Shown: piece by piece, positions 37,945-46,368 of the stretch
Layout: the number at the start of each line of letters is the position of its first letter
Position numbering within the stretch: the stretch's first letter is position 1
Source: Cellulomonas terrae
GTDB taxonomy: Bacteria > Actinomycetota > Actinomycetes > Actinomycetales > Cellulomonadaceae
Reading direction: 5' to 3'
Length of the DNA: 64,000 nt
Assembly: GCF_007990265.1 (NCBI RefSeq)
Contig: NZ_BJWH01000011.1
Coordinates: 1 to 64,000, forward strand
Notes under the pieces: generated by a model
Told to the model about the DNA's origin: nothing
The model's input: only the letters and a program-made list of their open reading frames with translations
Databases searched by the model: none
Translations under genes and position numbers: made by a program

Positions 37945-38737
37945 CCTCGACGCCCGCGGACTCCAGCGCGGCCGCCAGGTCCGCTGGCGGCGGTGCCTCG
38001 GTCACCAGGTAGTCGGCACGGCCCAGCTCCGCGATCTGCGCGAACAGGCGGCGGCCGAACTTCGTCGAGTCGGCGAGGACGGCGACCTTCGCCGAGCGGT
38101 CCATCATGGCGCTCATCATCGCGGCCTCGCCGAGGTTGCTCGTCGAGTAGCCGGCGTCGGCGCTCACGGCACCGACGCCGATCAGCGCGAGGTCGCAGCG
38201 GATGTCGCGGTCGGCGCCGTTCTCCGTCGGGAACGCGACGGCCCCGATGGTGCCCTGGGCGCTGAGCCGGACGACGCCCCCGAACACGTACAGGTCGCGG
38301 AACGCCTGCGGGCTGATCTCCGTCGGCAACCGCAGCGAGTTCGTCGCGACGGTGAGGTCGCGGTGCTCGGCGAGGTGGCGCGCGACGGCCAGCGTCGTGG
38401 TGCCCGCGTTGATCATGAGCGACGCGCCGTCGCGCACGAGGCCGGCCGCGAGCGCCCCGATCTGGTCCTTCGCCGAGGTCTGGATCCGCAGCCGGACGTC
38501 GACGCCGGTGTCGGGGCGGGGGACCGCCTGCGGGCTGATCGCTCCACCGTGCGTGCGGATGAGGACGCCGTCGGCGTCGAGGGCGTCGAGGTCGCGGCGG
38601 ATGGTGTCGGGGGAGACGTCGAACCGCTCGGCCAGGATCGCCACGGTCACCTGTCCCTGCTCGGCCACGTAGGCCGCCAGATCGGCCTTGCGGCCCGCGG
38701 GCAGGCGGCGTGCGGAGCCGTCGGAGGTCGCAGACAT
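37919..38737 (-). CDS. DeoR/GlpR-family sugar-operon regulator
   Basis: A 272-residue repressor with the DeoR helix-turn-helix in residues 15-70 (VTVAILAERFDVSPDTIRRDLDALDADGVLIRTHGGA) and a C-terminal phosphosugar-sensing domain (LMINAGTTTLAVARHL, the KDxxGxxAA-like DQIGALAA, and DLALIGVGAVS). ATG 38737 begins a typical DeoR N-terminus. It diverges from the sugar ABC/aldolase operon, with a dyad near its own promoter and another over the operon's transcription start. A phosphorylated hexose from that pathway is the expected inducer. Confidence 0.9.
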   Translation of the reverse strand: MSATSDGSARRLPAGRKADLAAYVAEQGQVTVAILAERFDVSPDTIRRDLDALDADGVLIRTHGGAISPQAVPRPDTGVDVRLRIQTSAKDQIGALAAGLVRDGASLMINAGTTTLAVARHLAEHRDLTVATNSLRLPTEISPQAFRDLYVFGGVVRLSAQGTIGAVAFPTENGADRDIRCDLALIGVGAVSADAGYSTSNLGEAAMMSAMMDRSAKVAVLADSTKFGRRLFAQIAELGRADYLVTEAPPPADLAAALESAGVEVILPADVG

Positions 38738-38768
38738 GGGAGTACTGAACCACAGCGATGCGGGTTTG

Positions 38769-38782
38769 TGCGAGAAAACGCA
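38769..38782. promoter_or_regulatory. DeoR-proximal dyad
   Basis: TGCG and CGCA flank AGAAAA within TTTGTGCGAGAAAACGCAA, 32 bases upstream of the regulator start. The same TGCG/CGCA half-sites recur at 38944-38955, so this is a likely autoregulatory operator. Confidence 0.5.
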
Positions 38783-38904
38783 AGGTGTGATCGAGCCAAT
38801 CTGCACCGATGGAATCGGTCATCTGCCCAGATCAGGGCGAAATCGGGGACATCTCAGGCGCGCGAGGGCGGTGCCGGAGGGTGGTTGCGACGGGCAAGCA
38901 CTGC

Positions 38905-38955
38905 TTGACGGCGCAGTTTCTCGGGTCTACGTTGGCGGAAACACGCAAAAGTGCG
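38905..38955 (+). promoter_or_regulatory. Promoter and overlapping operator of the sugar operon
   Basis: TTGACG (38905-38910) and TACGTT (38928-38933) are separated by exactly 17 bases, a good housekeeping promoter. The predicted transcription start falls near 38940, and CGCA-AAAG-TGCG (38944-38955) covers the first transcribed bases, an ideal spot for repression. The coding start follows at 39000. Confidence 0.65.
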
Positions 38956-38999
38956 CACACAGTCGCACGAAGCGGCAGGATCTGAGGATGGGGAGAGTC

Positions 39000-40289
39000 A
39001 TGGGCAAGGGCGCTCACGTTGGACGCTTCATTGCACTCACCGGTGTCGCATCGCTCGCACTCGCGGCGTGCTCCGGTGGGGGCGGCTCGGACAGCGGAGG
39101 CACGGGCGGGGAGGACGGCGGCGACGTCACCCTCGAGTTCTCGCAGTGGTGGGAGCCCGAGCTCCCCGACGGTGCGTTCCGCGAGCTGATGGACCAGTTC
39201 GAGTCGGAGAACCCGGGCATCACGGTCGACCTGCTGTCGGGGCCGTACGCCTCGACGAAGGAGCAGGTCGTCGCCGGCGCCGCCGCCGGGACGATGTCCG
39301 ACGTCGTCGGCCTGGACGGCGCATGGGTGAGCGACTTCGCCGACCAGGGCGCGATCACGGACCTGTCCGCGGTGATGTCCGAGGCGGGCTACGACGAGTC
39401 GCAGCTGGCCAGCCAGGTCAAGGTGGACGACAGGACGTACATGATCCCCGTCGTGAACTTCGTGTACCCGATGTTCACCAACGACGACCTGCTCGCCGGC
39501 GCCGGCGTCACCGCGCCGCCCACCACGCGTTCCGAGTTCGCGGACGCGGCGGCCAAGACCACGAGCGAGAACACGTACGGCTGGATCCTCCCGCTGTCGC
39601 TCGAAGCCCCCAACGGCATCCAGAACGACGTCATGTCCTGGGTGTGGGCGTCCGGTGGGTCGATGCTCGACGGCGGGCAGCCCGCGCTGACCGACAACGA
39701 GGACGTCACCAGCGCCACGGACTTCATCCAGGGCCTCTGGGACGACGGCGTCATCGCACCCGGGTCGTTCACCATGAAGGAGCAGGACAAGGTCGAGGAG
39801 TTCAGCAACGGCCGGGTCGGCATGATGATCGACTCGCTCGCCCACGTGAACCTCATCCGCGAGTCCAACCCGGACCTGAACTTCAGCATCTCGGCGATCC
39901 CGGCCGAGGACGGGTACACCGGTGAGCGCGGCATCCCCTACGCCTCGTGGGGCATCGGCATCGCCGAGAACTCCGAGCACAAGGAGGAGGCGTTCAAGCT
40001 CGTCGAGTTCCTGATGAGCGAGGACGTCAACAGCGAGCTCTCCTCGATCGCCAACGCCTTCCCGGGCAACACGGCCTCCGTCCCCGACTTCGTCGAGGAG
40101 GACGAGCTGTTCGGCACCGCGTTCGAGATCTACCAGTCCGGCTTCCCGGCCAACGAGTTCACGGGCCTGCCCGTCGCCGAGCAGCTCATGCGGGACTTCG
40201 GTGAGGAGTTCCAGAAGGCGCTCGACGGCCAGCAGTCGATGCAGGACGCGCTCGCCGCGGCCCAGACCAAGTGGGAAGAGGAGTTCTAG
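39000..40289 (+). CDS. Sugar ABC transporter solute-binding lipoprotein
   Basis: A 429-residue family 1 binding protein, extracellular and lipid-anchored: the signal peptide FIALTGVASLALAAC ends in a lipobox cysteine near residue 25, followed by a Gly/Ser linker. EFSQWWEPELPDGAFRELMDQF opens the mature fold. ATG 39000 has GGGGAGAG directly upstream; an in-frame ATG at 38988 is possible. It is the first gene of the DeoR-controlled operon. The ligand is presumably a hexose or hexoside catabolised by the aldolase, kinase, epimerase and isomerase genes downstream. Confidence 0.9.
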   Translation: MGKGAHVGRFIALTGVASLALAACSGGGGSDSGGTGGEDGGDVTLEFSQWWEPELPDGAFRELMDQFESENPGITVDLLSGPYASTKEQVVAGAAAGTMSDVVGLDGAWVSDFADQGAITDLSAVMSEAGYDESQLASQVKVDDRTYMIPVVNFVYPMFTNDDLLAGAGVTAPPTTRSEFADAAAKTTSENTYGWILPLSLEAPNGIQNDVMSWVWASGGSMLDGGQPALTDNEDVTSATDFIQGLWDDGVIAPGSFTMKEQDKVEEFSNGRVGMMIDSLAHVNLIRESNPDLNFSISAIPAEDGYTGERGIPYASWGIGIAENSEHKEEAFKLVEFLMSEDVNSELSSIANAFPGNTASVPDFVEEDELFGTAFEIYQSGFPANEFTGLPVAEQLMRDFGEEFQKALDGQQSMQDALAAAQTKWEEEF

Positions 40290-40308
40290 GCCACCCAGCC
40301 CGGAACCC

Positions 40309-40340
40309 GGGCCGCGCCGGAGGCACGACCGGCGCGGCCC
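40309..40340 (+). terminator. Intercistronic stem-loop after the binding-protein gene
   Basis: GGGCCGCGCCGG pairs perfectly with CCGGCGCGGCCC around an 8-base loop, 20 bases after the stop. Such loops between binding-protein and permease genes usually act as partial terminators or mRNA stabilisers, giving more binding protein than channel. Confidence 0.7.
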
Positions 40341-40367
40341 GCCCCCTCAGGAGAGAGCCGCGAGCCC

Positions 40368-41330
40368 ATGTCACAGACAGCCACTCCCGCGAAGGCGGGA
40401 CCCGTGAAGGCCGCACCGCCGCCCGGTGCCGACTCCGCCCGGACCCGCACCATCGGCCGGATCAAGCGGACGCTGACGCCCTACGGATTCCTCACCCCGA
40501 CCGGGGTGCTGCTGATCATCCTGATGATCACGCCGATCATCATGGTCGTCAGCTACTCGCTGCTCGACCGGGTGATCACCAACAAGAACCCCGCGTTCGT
40601 GGGCTTCGAGAACTACCTCGAGGTGCTCACCGACCCGGTGTTCTTCACCGCGGTGCGCAACACGCTGGTGTTCACCATCTCGTCGGTCGTCGTGCACTTC
40701 GTCATCGGCCTGGCGTTCGCGCTCATGCTCAACTCGCCGCTGCTGAAGGACCGCACGAAGGCGTTCTTCCGGGTCCTGTACATCCTGCCGTGGCTGTTCA
40801 CGGTGGCGATCGTCGCGGTCCTGTGGCGGCTGCTGCTCAGCCCGAACGGCGTCGTCAACTACCTGCTCGGGTCGACGGGGATCACCGACGGCTCGACGGA
40901 GTGGCTGGCCAACCCGTCGACCGCGCTCGCCGCCGTGACGTTCATCAACATCTGGTCCGGCTACCCGTTCTTCATGATCTCGCTGCTGGCCGGCCTGCAG
41001 GGCATCCCGCGCGAGCTCTACGAGGCCGCGAAGGTCGACGGCGCCGGCGTGGTGGCCCAGTTCCGCAACGTCACGCTCCCGCAGCTGCGGCCGATCATCA
41101 TCTCGATGGCGCTCCTGGACTTCATCTGGACGACACAGCAGTTCGCCCTGATCTGGATGACCACCGGCGGCGGGCCCATCAACTCCACCGAGGTCCTCTC
41201 GACCTTCACGTACAAGCTCGCGTTCACCGAGTACGAGTTCTCCGTCGCCTCCGCGTCCGCGGTCCTCGTGCTCCTCATGTCGATGGTTCTCGCGTTCTTC
41301 TACGTGCGGCACCAGAAGGCGAGGGACTGA
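40368..41330 (+). CDS. Sugar ABC transporter permease (MalF/UgpA-type)
   Basis: A 320-residue inner-membrane subunit with about 35 cytoplasmic residues, then six predicted helices. The EAA loop is ELYEAAKVDGAGVVAQFRNVTLP near residues 218-240, and the segment WMTTGGGPINSTE is typical of the family. An AGGAGAG lies about 14 bases upstream of ATG 40368, rather far, so initiation may be modest. One base separates it from the next permease. It forms the channel with that subunit. The operon encodes no ATPase. Confidence 0.9.
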   Translation: MSQTATPAKAGPVKAAPPPGADSARTRTIGRIKRTLTPYGFLTPTGVLLIILMITPIIMVVSYSLLDRVITNKNPAFVGFENYLEVLTDPVFFTAVRNTLVFTISSVVVHFVIGLAFALMLNSPLLKDRTKAFFRVLYILPWLFTVAIVAVLWRLLLSPNGVVNYLLGSTGITDGSTEWLANPSTALAAVTFINIWSGYPFFMISLLAGLQGIPRELYEAAKVDGAGVVAQFRNVTLPQLRPIIISMALLDFIWTTQQFALIWMTTGGGPINSTEVLSTFTYKLAFTEYEFSVASASAVLVLLMSMVLAFFYVRHQKARD

Positions 41331-41331
41331 G

Positions 41332-42216
41332 ATGACCACGCTGGCCACCCGCCCCACCACGTCCGAGCAGCCCGCGCTGCGCACCCCGCCGAAGAAGACC
41401 AGCCAGCGGGCCGCGCTCGTCGTGGCTCTGGTCCTGGGTGCGTGCTTCGCCGCGCTCCCCGTGGTCTGGATGCTCTCCAGCTCGTTCAAGACCAACCCGG
41501 AGATCTTCGAGTTCCCGCCGCGCCTCGTCACGCCGGGCTTCTCGTTCGACGCGTACACGACGATCCTCACCGACCCGACCAAGCTGCGGTTCTTCCTCAA
41601 CAGCTACGTCATCGCCCTGTCGGTGACCGCGCTGTCGCTGATCGTCGCGGTGCACGCCGCGTACGCGTTCAGCAGGTACGAGTTCTGGGGCAAGAAGACG
41701 ATCAACGTGATCGTCGTGTCCGTCCAGGCGGTCCCGCCCATCACGCTGCTGATCCCGTACTTCGGCCTCGTCGTCGCGCTCAAGCTCTACAACACCTATC
41801 AGGGCCTGATCCTCACCTACATGGTGTTCACGCTGCCCTACGCGATCATCATGATGACGGGCTATTTCAACACCCTCCCGAAAGAGCTGGACGAGGCCGT
41901 CAAGGTCGACGGAGCCGGTCCGCTCACCGCCCTGTGGCGCATTCTCATGCCCATCTCCGTGCCCGGTCTGGTGTCCGTCGGCGTGTACACGTTCATGATC
42001 TGCTGGAACGAGTTCCTGTTCGCCCTGACCCTGACCAGGACAGAGGACATGCGCACGGTGCCCATCGGCATCCAGCTCCTCATGGGCCAGCACTCGTACG
42101 AATGGAACGAGATGATGGCCATGAGCATTCTCGGCTGCATTCCCGTTCTCATTCTCTTCCTCTTCTTCCAGCGCTACTTCATCGGGGGGATGACCGCCGG
42201 CGCCGTGAAGATCTAG
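41332..42216 (+). CDS. Sugar ABC transporter permease (MalG/UgpE-type)
   Basis: The second channel subunit, 294 residues, six predicted helices, EAA loop at about residues 185-205 (ELDEAVKVDGAGPLTALWRI) and the C-terminal GGMTAGAVK typical of MalG-like proteins. It begins one base after the stop of its partner. The late part of the gene uses several less GC-rich codons (ATT, TTC) compared with its surroundings, a mild local drift. The aldolase gene follows after 46 bases, so transport and catabolism are cotranscribed. Confidence 0.9.
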   Translation: MTTLATRPTTSEQPALRTPPKKTSQRAALVVALVLGACFAALPVVWMLSSSFKTNPEIFEFPPRLVTPGFSFDAYTTILTDPTKLRFFLNSYVIALSVTALSLIVAVHAAYAFSRYEFWGKKTINVIVVSVQAVPPITLLIPYFGLVVALKLYNTYQGLILTYMVFTLPYAIIMMTGYFNTLPKELDEAVKVDGAGPLTALWRILMPISVPGLVSVGVYTFMICWNEFLFALTLTRTEDMRTVPIGIQLLMGQHSYEWNEMMAMSILGCIPVLILFLFFQRYFIGGMTAGAVKI

Positions 42217-42262
42217 ACCCCCCTCCCTGAGAAACACCCACACAGGAAAGTTGACACACATC

Positions 42263-43129
42263 ATGTTGATGAACGGCCGAGACCTGCTCGCGGTGGCGAA
42301 CGAGAACTATTTCGCCATCCCCGCCTTCAACATCAGCGACTACGCGATGGGCAAGGGGATCTTCGAGATCTCCGAGAAGCTGAACGCCCCGCTCATCGTC
42401 GCGATCCACCCCGACGAGGTGGCCCACCTGGGCCGCGACGCCCTGCCCGCGCTGATCCAGCGCGCGCACCGCTCCTCGGTCCCCGTCGCCATCCACTGGG
42501 ACCACGGCGGCTCCTACGAGCAGGTGCTGGAGGCCATCCAGTACGGGTTCACCTCGGCCATGATCGACGCGTCGATGGAGCCCTTCGAGGACAACGTCGC
42601 GATCACCGCGAAGGTCGTCGAGACCGCCCACGCCGTCGGTGTCTCCGTCGAGGGTGAGCTGGGCACGATCGGCAAGCTCGACGAGCAGGCCGAGGACGGC
42701 GTGCTCATGTCGCAGATCGCGTTCACCGACCCGGCCGAGGCCGTCGAGTACGTCCAGCGCACCGGCGTCGACAGCCTCGCGATCGCCATCGGCACCGCGC
42801 ACGGCCTGTACCCCAAGCACGTCACCCCGGAGCTCCGGCTCGAGCTGCTCCAGCAGATCAAGGCCCTGCTGCCCATCCCGCTGGTCCTGCACGGCGGCTC
42901 CGGCAACCCGGACGGCGAGATCGGCCAGGCGGTCAAGCTCGGCGTGAACAAGATCAACATCTCCAGCGACATCAAGGTCGCGTACCACGACAAGATGCGC
43001 GAGGTCCTCGCGGACACCAGCCTGCGCGAGCCGCTGCTCATCCAGCCGCCCTGCATCGAGGCCATGCAGGAGGTCGCGGCGCAGAAGATCCACCTGTTCG
43101 ACGCCGCCGGCAAGGCCGACCTGTACTGA
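42263..43129 (+). CDS. Class II fructose-bisphosphate (or tagatose-bisphosphate) aldolase
   Basis: A 288-residue zinc aldolase of the FbaA/GatY/KbaY family, cleaving a ketohexose 1,6-bisphosphate to dihydroxyacetone phosphate and glyceraldehyde 3-phosphate. Visible ligands are Asp80-His81 in HWDHGG (catalytic Asp and zinc His), Glu131 in VEGELG, His180 in GTAHGLYP and His210 in VLHGGSG. The length and NKINISSDIK segment suit the short GatY/KbaY branch. ATG 42263 is preferred; TTG 42251 sits too close to AGGAAAG. It is followed by an ADP-dependent sugar kinase. Fructose versus tagatose substrate cannot be told from sequence. Confidence 0.9.
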   Translation: MLMNGRDLLAVANENYFAIPAFNISDYAMGKGIFEISEKLNAPLIVAIHPDEVAHLGRDALPALIQRAHRSSVPVAIHWDHGGSYEQVLEAIQYGFTSAMIDASMEPFEDNVAITAKVVETAHAVGVSVEGELGTIGKLDEQAEDGVLMSQIAFTDPAEAVEYVQRTGVDSLAIAIGTAHGLYPKHVTPELRLELLQQIKALLPIPLVLHGGSGNPDGEIGQAVKLGVNKINISSDIKVAYHDKMREVLADTSLREPLLIQPPCIEAMQEVAAQKIHLFDAAGKADLY

Positions 43130-43162
43130 GCACGTCCTGACGCGAGAGAGGGCAGTCGATCG

Positions 43163-44353
43163 ATGAGCACGACGTTCGTGCTGGGCATGGGTGGGACGGT
43201 CGACTACGAGATCCGCTGGGACCCGGCCGTGCTCGAGCAGCTCGCCGCCGAGCTCGGGATCGGCCCGGACGACCTCGACCGGATGGCCCCGGTCGACTCC
43301 GTGCGCGACCTCGTGCGGACCCTGCTCGCGTTCGTCCGCGACGGTGTCGGGGGAGAGCGGTTCGTCGCCTCCTCCGGCATCGTCGAGGAGTTCGCGGCAC
43401 GGTTCTCCAAGGAGGTCACGCTCGGGGGGACGTGCGTGCGGGCGGCGATCGCGATGGACGTGCTCGGCATCCCGAGCACGATGCACCTCGTCTCGATCGA
43501 CGACAACGTCCGCCGGCTCCTCCCGGCGTCCGTCGACTACGTGTCGAGCGCGGTCGAGGACACCCTCGACCCGCACCTGATCGTGCAGTACCCGGCGGGC
43601 GCACGCGTGCGCGTCGGTGGCGTCGAGCTGGTGGCGCCGCACCCGAACCGCGTCATCTTCGCCAACGACCCGCCGCACCGCGAGCTGCGCATCGCCCCGG
43701 ACCTGCCCGACGCCCTGCGCGCGGCCGACGTCTTCCTGCTGTCGTCGTTCAACGTCATCCAGGACCCGGCGGTGCTCGAGTCGCGTCTGGCGCAGGTGCG
43801 CGACGCGATGCGGGCCCTCCCGCCGGACGCGCTCGTCGTCTTCGAGGACGCGGGGTATCACGTGCCGGCGCTGAGCCGGCGCGTCCGTGACGAGATGGTG
43901 TGGTGCGCGGACGTCTACAGCCTCAACGAGGACGAGATGCAGGCCTACCTCGGCCGGCCGGTGGACCTGCTCGACGCGCCGACCGTCGCGAAGGCCGTCC
44001 GGGAGCTGCACGAGGTCGTCCCGGCACCGACCCTCGTCGTGCACACCAAGTACTGGGCGCTGGCGGTCGGGCAGCGGGCGACCTCGCTGCGGTCCGCGCT
44101 CGTCGGCGGGATCACGATGGCGAGCACCCGCTACTGGATGGGCGACGGGTTCACGCCCGAGGACTACGCGGCGACCGCCTCCCTGACCCCGGGCACGACC
44201 GCCCAGCAGCTCGTGTCCGACGTCGCCGACCTGCTCGGTCCCGACGCGTGCGTCGTTCCCGCCCTCGACCTGAGCGGCGTCGCCACCCCGACGACCATCG
44301 GGCTCGGCGACTCGTTCGTCGGCGGCTTCCTCGCTGCGCTGGACCTGCCGTGA
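43163..44353 (+). CDS. ADP-dependent glucokinase/phosphofructokinase family kinase
   Basis: A 396-residue protein that I assign to the ADP-dependent sugar kinase family (ribokinase-like fold) known best from archaea. It opens with FVLGMGGTVDYEI, where the conserved Asp binds sugar; TLGGTCVRAAIAMDVLGIP is the sugar-site glycine loop; and the C-terminal GLGDSF (380-385) is the GxGD catalytic motif with base Asp383. Archaeal homologues phosphorylate glucose, fructose 6-phosphate, or both, using ADP. It lies between the aldolase and a DUF4432 gene and overlaps the latter by four bases, so a hexose or hexose-phosphate substrate is likely. Family assignment fairly sure; donor and acceptor inferred. 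Confidence 0.72.
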   Translation: MSTTFVLGMGGTVDYEIRWDPAVLEQLAAELGIGPDDLDRMAPVDSVRDLVRTLLAFVRDGVGGERFVASSGIVEEFAARFSKEVTLGGTCVRAAIAMDVLGIPSTMHLVSIDDNVRRLLPASVDYVSSAVEDTLDPHLIVQYPAGARVRVGGVELVAPHPNRVIFANDPPHRELRIAPDLPDALRAADVFLLSSFNVIQDPAVLESRLAQVRDAMRALPPDALVVFEDAGYHVPALSRRVRDEMVWCADVYSLNEDEMQAYLGRPVDLLDAPTVAKAVRELHEVVPAPTLVVHTKYWALAVGQRATSLRSALVGGITMASTRYWMGDGFTPEDYAATASLTPGTTAQQLVSDVADLLGPDACVVPALDLSGVATPTTIGLGDSFVGGFLAALDLP

Positions 44354-45294
44354 CGGGCTGGGGCGAGCTGACGGACGACGGCCGCGTCTCCCGGCCGGAC
44401 GCGCTCGCGAGCGTGGACGACCGTGGCGGGGTCATCGCGGTGCGCCTCGCGGGCGGGCTCGCGTTCGACGTCCTGCCGGGCCGCGGGCTGGACCTGGGCG
44501 CGACGTGGTGGGGCTCGACACCCGTGGCGTGGCGGTCCCCGAACCCCGTCGACCCCGGCCCGGGGCGGGACTGGGAGGCGCGCTTCCTCGGCGGACTCCT
44601 GGCCACGTGCGGCCCCGACAACATCGGCGAGCCGCGCGGCTCGTCGGGCCAGCACGGCACCCACCACCTGACGCCCGCGACCGACGTGCACTGGTCACGC
44701 GAGCGGGTGGGCGACGGGTGGCAGGTCTGCGTGACGGGCACGGTCGCGCACACCTCGCTGGGCGGTCCACGGATCCTCGTCGAGCGGTCGGTCGTGGCGT
44801 CCACGGGCACGCCCGCCGTCGAGGTCAGCGACGTCGTGCGCAACGTCGGGGACCGGTCCGTGGGCGTCCCGCTGCTCTACCACGTCAACCTCGGCGCACC
44901 CTTCCTGCGACCGGGCGCCCGCCTGGACGTCGACGCCGACGAGTGGGTCGTCCGCGAGCCGCTCCCGGCAGACCGCCACCCGCTGGTCACCCCCGAGCCG
45001 GCGCCCGGCCTCGTCCCCGTGGTCGCCGAGCACCTGGGCGTGCGCGAGGCACGGGCAACGCTCGTCGGCGACGACCTCTTCCCCGACCTCGTCGTGACCT
45101 GGACCGGCGCGACCCTGCCCCGGCTGTGCACGTGGAGCTGGCCCGCGCGCGACGCGTACGTGCTCGGAGTGGAGCCCACGAACGCCCCGCTGTTCGGTCC
45201 CGAGCGGGACCTCCCGCACGCCGGGGCCCCCGTCCTCGTCCCCGGCGCGACCTGGCGCACGGGTGTCCGCATCGCCGTCGAAGGGATGTCATGA
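44350..45294 (+). CDS. DUF4432 family protein (aldose epimerase-like)
   Basis: A 314-residue protein resembling DUF4432, a galactose-mutarotase-like beta-sandwich family thought to act on aldoses. Supporting segments are FDVLPGRGLDLGATWWGSTPVAW near residues 40-62, TCGPDNIGEP, the H-x-x-G-like GQHGTHHLTP, LLYHVNLGAPFL and EPTNAPLFG near the end. No signal peptide. GTG 44350 overlaps the kinase stop and the stop overlaps the isomerase start, both by four bases. In this operon it could interconvert sugar anomers or epimers before isomerisation or phosphorylation. Activity is not established for the family. Confidence 0.78.
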   Translation: MTGWGELTDDGRVSRPDALASVDDRGGVIAVRLAGGLAFDVLPGRGLDLGATWWGSTPVAWRSPNPVDPGPGRDWEARFLGGLLATCGPDNIGEPRGSSGQHGTHHLTPATDVHWSRERVGDGWQVCVTGTVAHTSLGGPRILVERSVVASTGTPAVEVSDVVRNVGDRSVGVPLLYHVNLGAPFLRPGARLDVDADEWVVREPLPADRHPLVTPEPAPGLVPVVAEHLGVREARATLVGDDLFPDLVVTWTGATLPRLCTWSWPARDAYVLGVEPTNAPLFGPERDLPHAGAPVLVPGATWRTGVRIAVEGMS

Positions 45295-46265
45295 AGCCGC
45301 TGTACCTGCCCGCCAACCAGCCGGCCGACAGGTTCTACGCGGGAGGTCGCCAGATCGCCGAGCTGCGCGGGACCGGCCCGTCGGCCAGCCACGAGCCGGA
45401 GGACTGGGTGGGTTCGGCGACGTCGGTGTTCGGCCACGAGCCCGTCGGGCTGACGGTGCTGCCCGACGGCCGGTTGCTCCGCGACGCCATCGAGGCCGAC
45501 CCGGTGGCGTGGCTCGGCGCCGAGCACGTCGCCGCGTTCGGGTCGGACCCGGCACTGCTGGTCAAGCTGCTCGACGCCGGCCAGCGCCTGCCGGTGCACG
45601 CCCACCCCGACGTCCCGTTCGCCGCGGAGCACCTGGGGCTCGCGCACGGCAAGACGGAGGCGTGGGTCGTGCTCGAGCCCGCCCGGGTGCACCTCGGATT
45701 CGCGCGGGACGTCGGCGTCGACGAGCTGGCGCGCTGGGTCCGGACACAGGACACCGACGCGATGCTCGGCGCGATGCACGTCCTCGACCTCGCCGCCGGC
45801 GACGCTGTGCTGGTCCCCGCGGGGCTCCCGCACGCCATCGGGGAGGGCGCGCTCGTCGTGGAGCTGCAGGAGCCGACCGACCTGTCGATCCTGCTGGAGT
45901 GGTCGGGGTTCCCGATCGACGGGGCCACCGACGGACACCTGGGACTCGGGTTTGACGTCGCGCTCGGCGCCGTCGACCGTCGCGGGTGGTCCGCCGACGA
46001 GATCGCGCGCCTGCGCGGTGCGACGGCGGCGTCGTCGGGGGACCTGCTGCCCGACGCGGCGGCGTTCTTCCGCGTGGAGCGCTGGACCGGTCCGCAGGTG
46101 CTCGACGCGGGCCTCGCCGTGCTCGTCGTGGTCGACGGTGCGGGCACGCTCGACGGGTCCTCGGCCCTGCGTCGAGGGCGCACGGTGCTCCTGCCCGCCG
46201 CTGCGGGACCGGTCGCGCTGGACGGGGACCTCCAGGTCGTCGTCTGCCGCCCGCCTCGTCCCTAG
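45291..46265 (+). CDS. manA: Mannose-6-phosphate isomerase, class I (ManA-type)
   Basis: A 324-residue zinc aldose-ketose isomerase of the cupin type. Metal ligands are visible as His103 and His105 (LPVHAHPD) and Glu123 (GKTEAW), and the fourth histidine is in PAGLPHAIGEG. The C-terminal cupin is short. It would interconvert mannose 6-phosphate (or another aldose phosphate) and fructose 6-phosphate, feeding the kinase/aldolase pair. As last gene of the operon it overlaps DUF4432 by four bases. Operon paralogues of ManA sometimes act on other aldoses, so the true substrate is open. Confidence 0.85.
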   Translation: MKPLYLPANQPADRFYAGGRQIAELRGTGPSASHEPEDWVGSATSVFGHEPVGLTVLPDGRLLRDAIEADPVAWLGAEHVAAFGSDPALLVKLLDAGQRLPVHAHPDVPFAAEHLGLAHGKTEAWVVLEPARVHLGFARDVGVDELARWVRTQDTDAMLGAMHVLDLAAGDAVLVPAGLPHAIGEGALVVELQEPTDLSILLEWSGFPIDGATDGHLGLGFDVALGAVDRRGWSADEIARLRGATAASSGDLLPDAAAFFRVERWTGPQVLDAGLAVLVVVDGAGTLDGSSALRRGRTVLLPAAAGPVALDGDLQVVVCRPPRP

Positions 46266-46368
46266 AGCGCCCCGGGATGCGCCGTCACCCGAACGGTCGA
46301 ACGATGGACGGCACGGTCGAGAACAGGCCGGACGTCGAGGGACGACGAAGTCCGGGGGACGACACACG

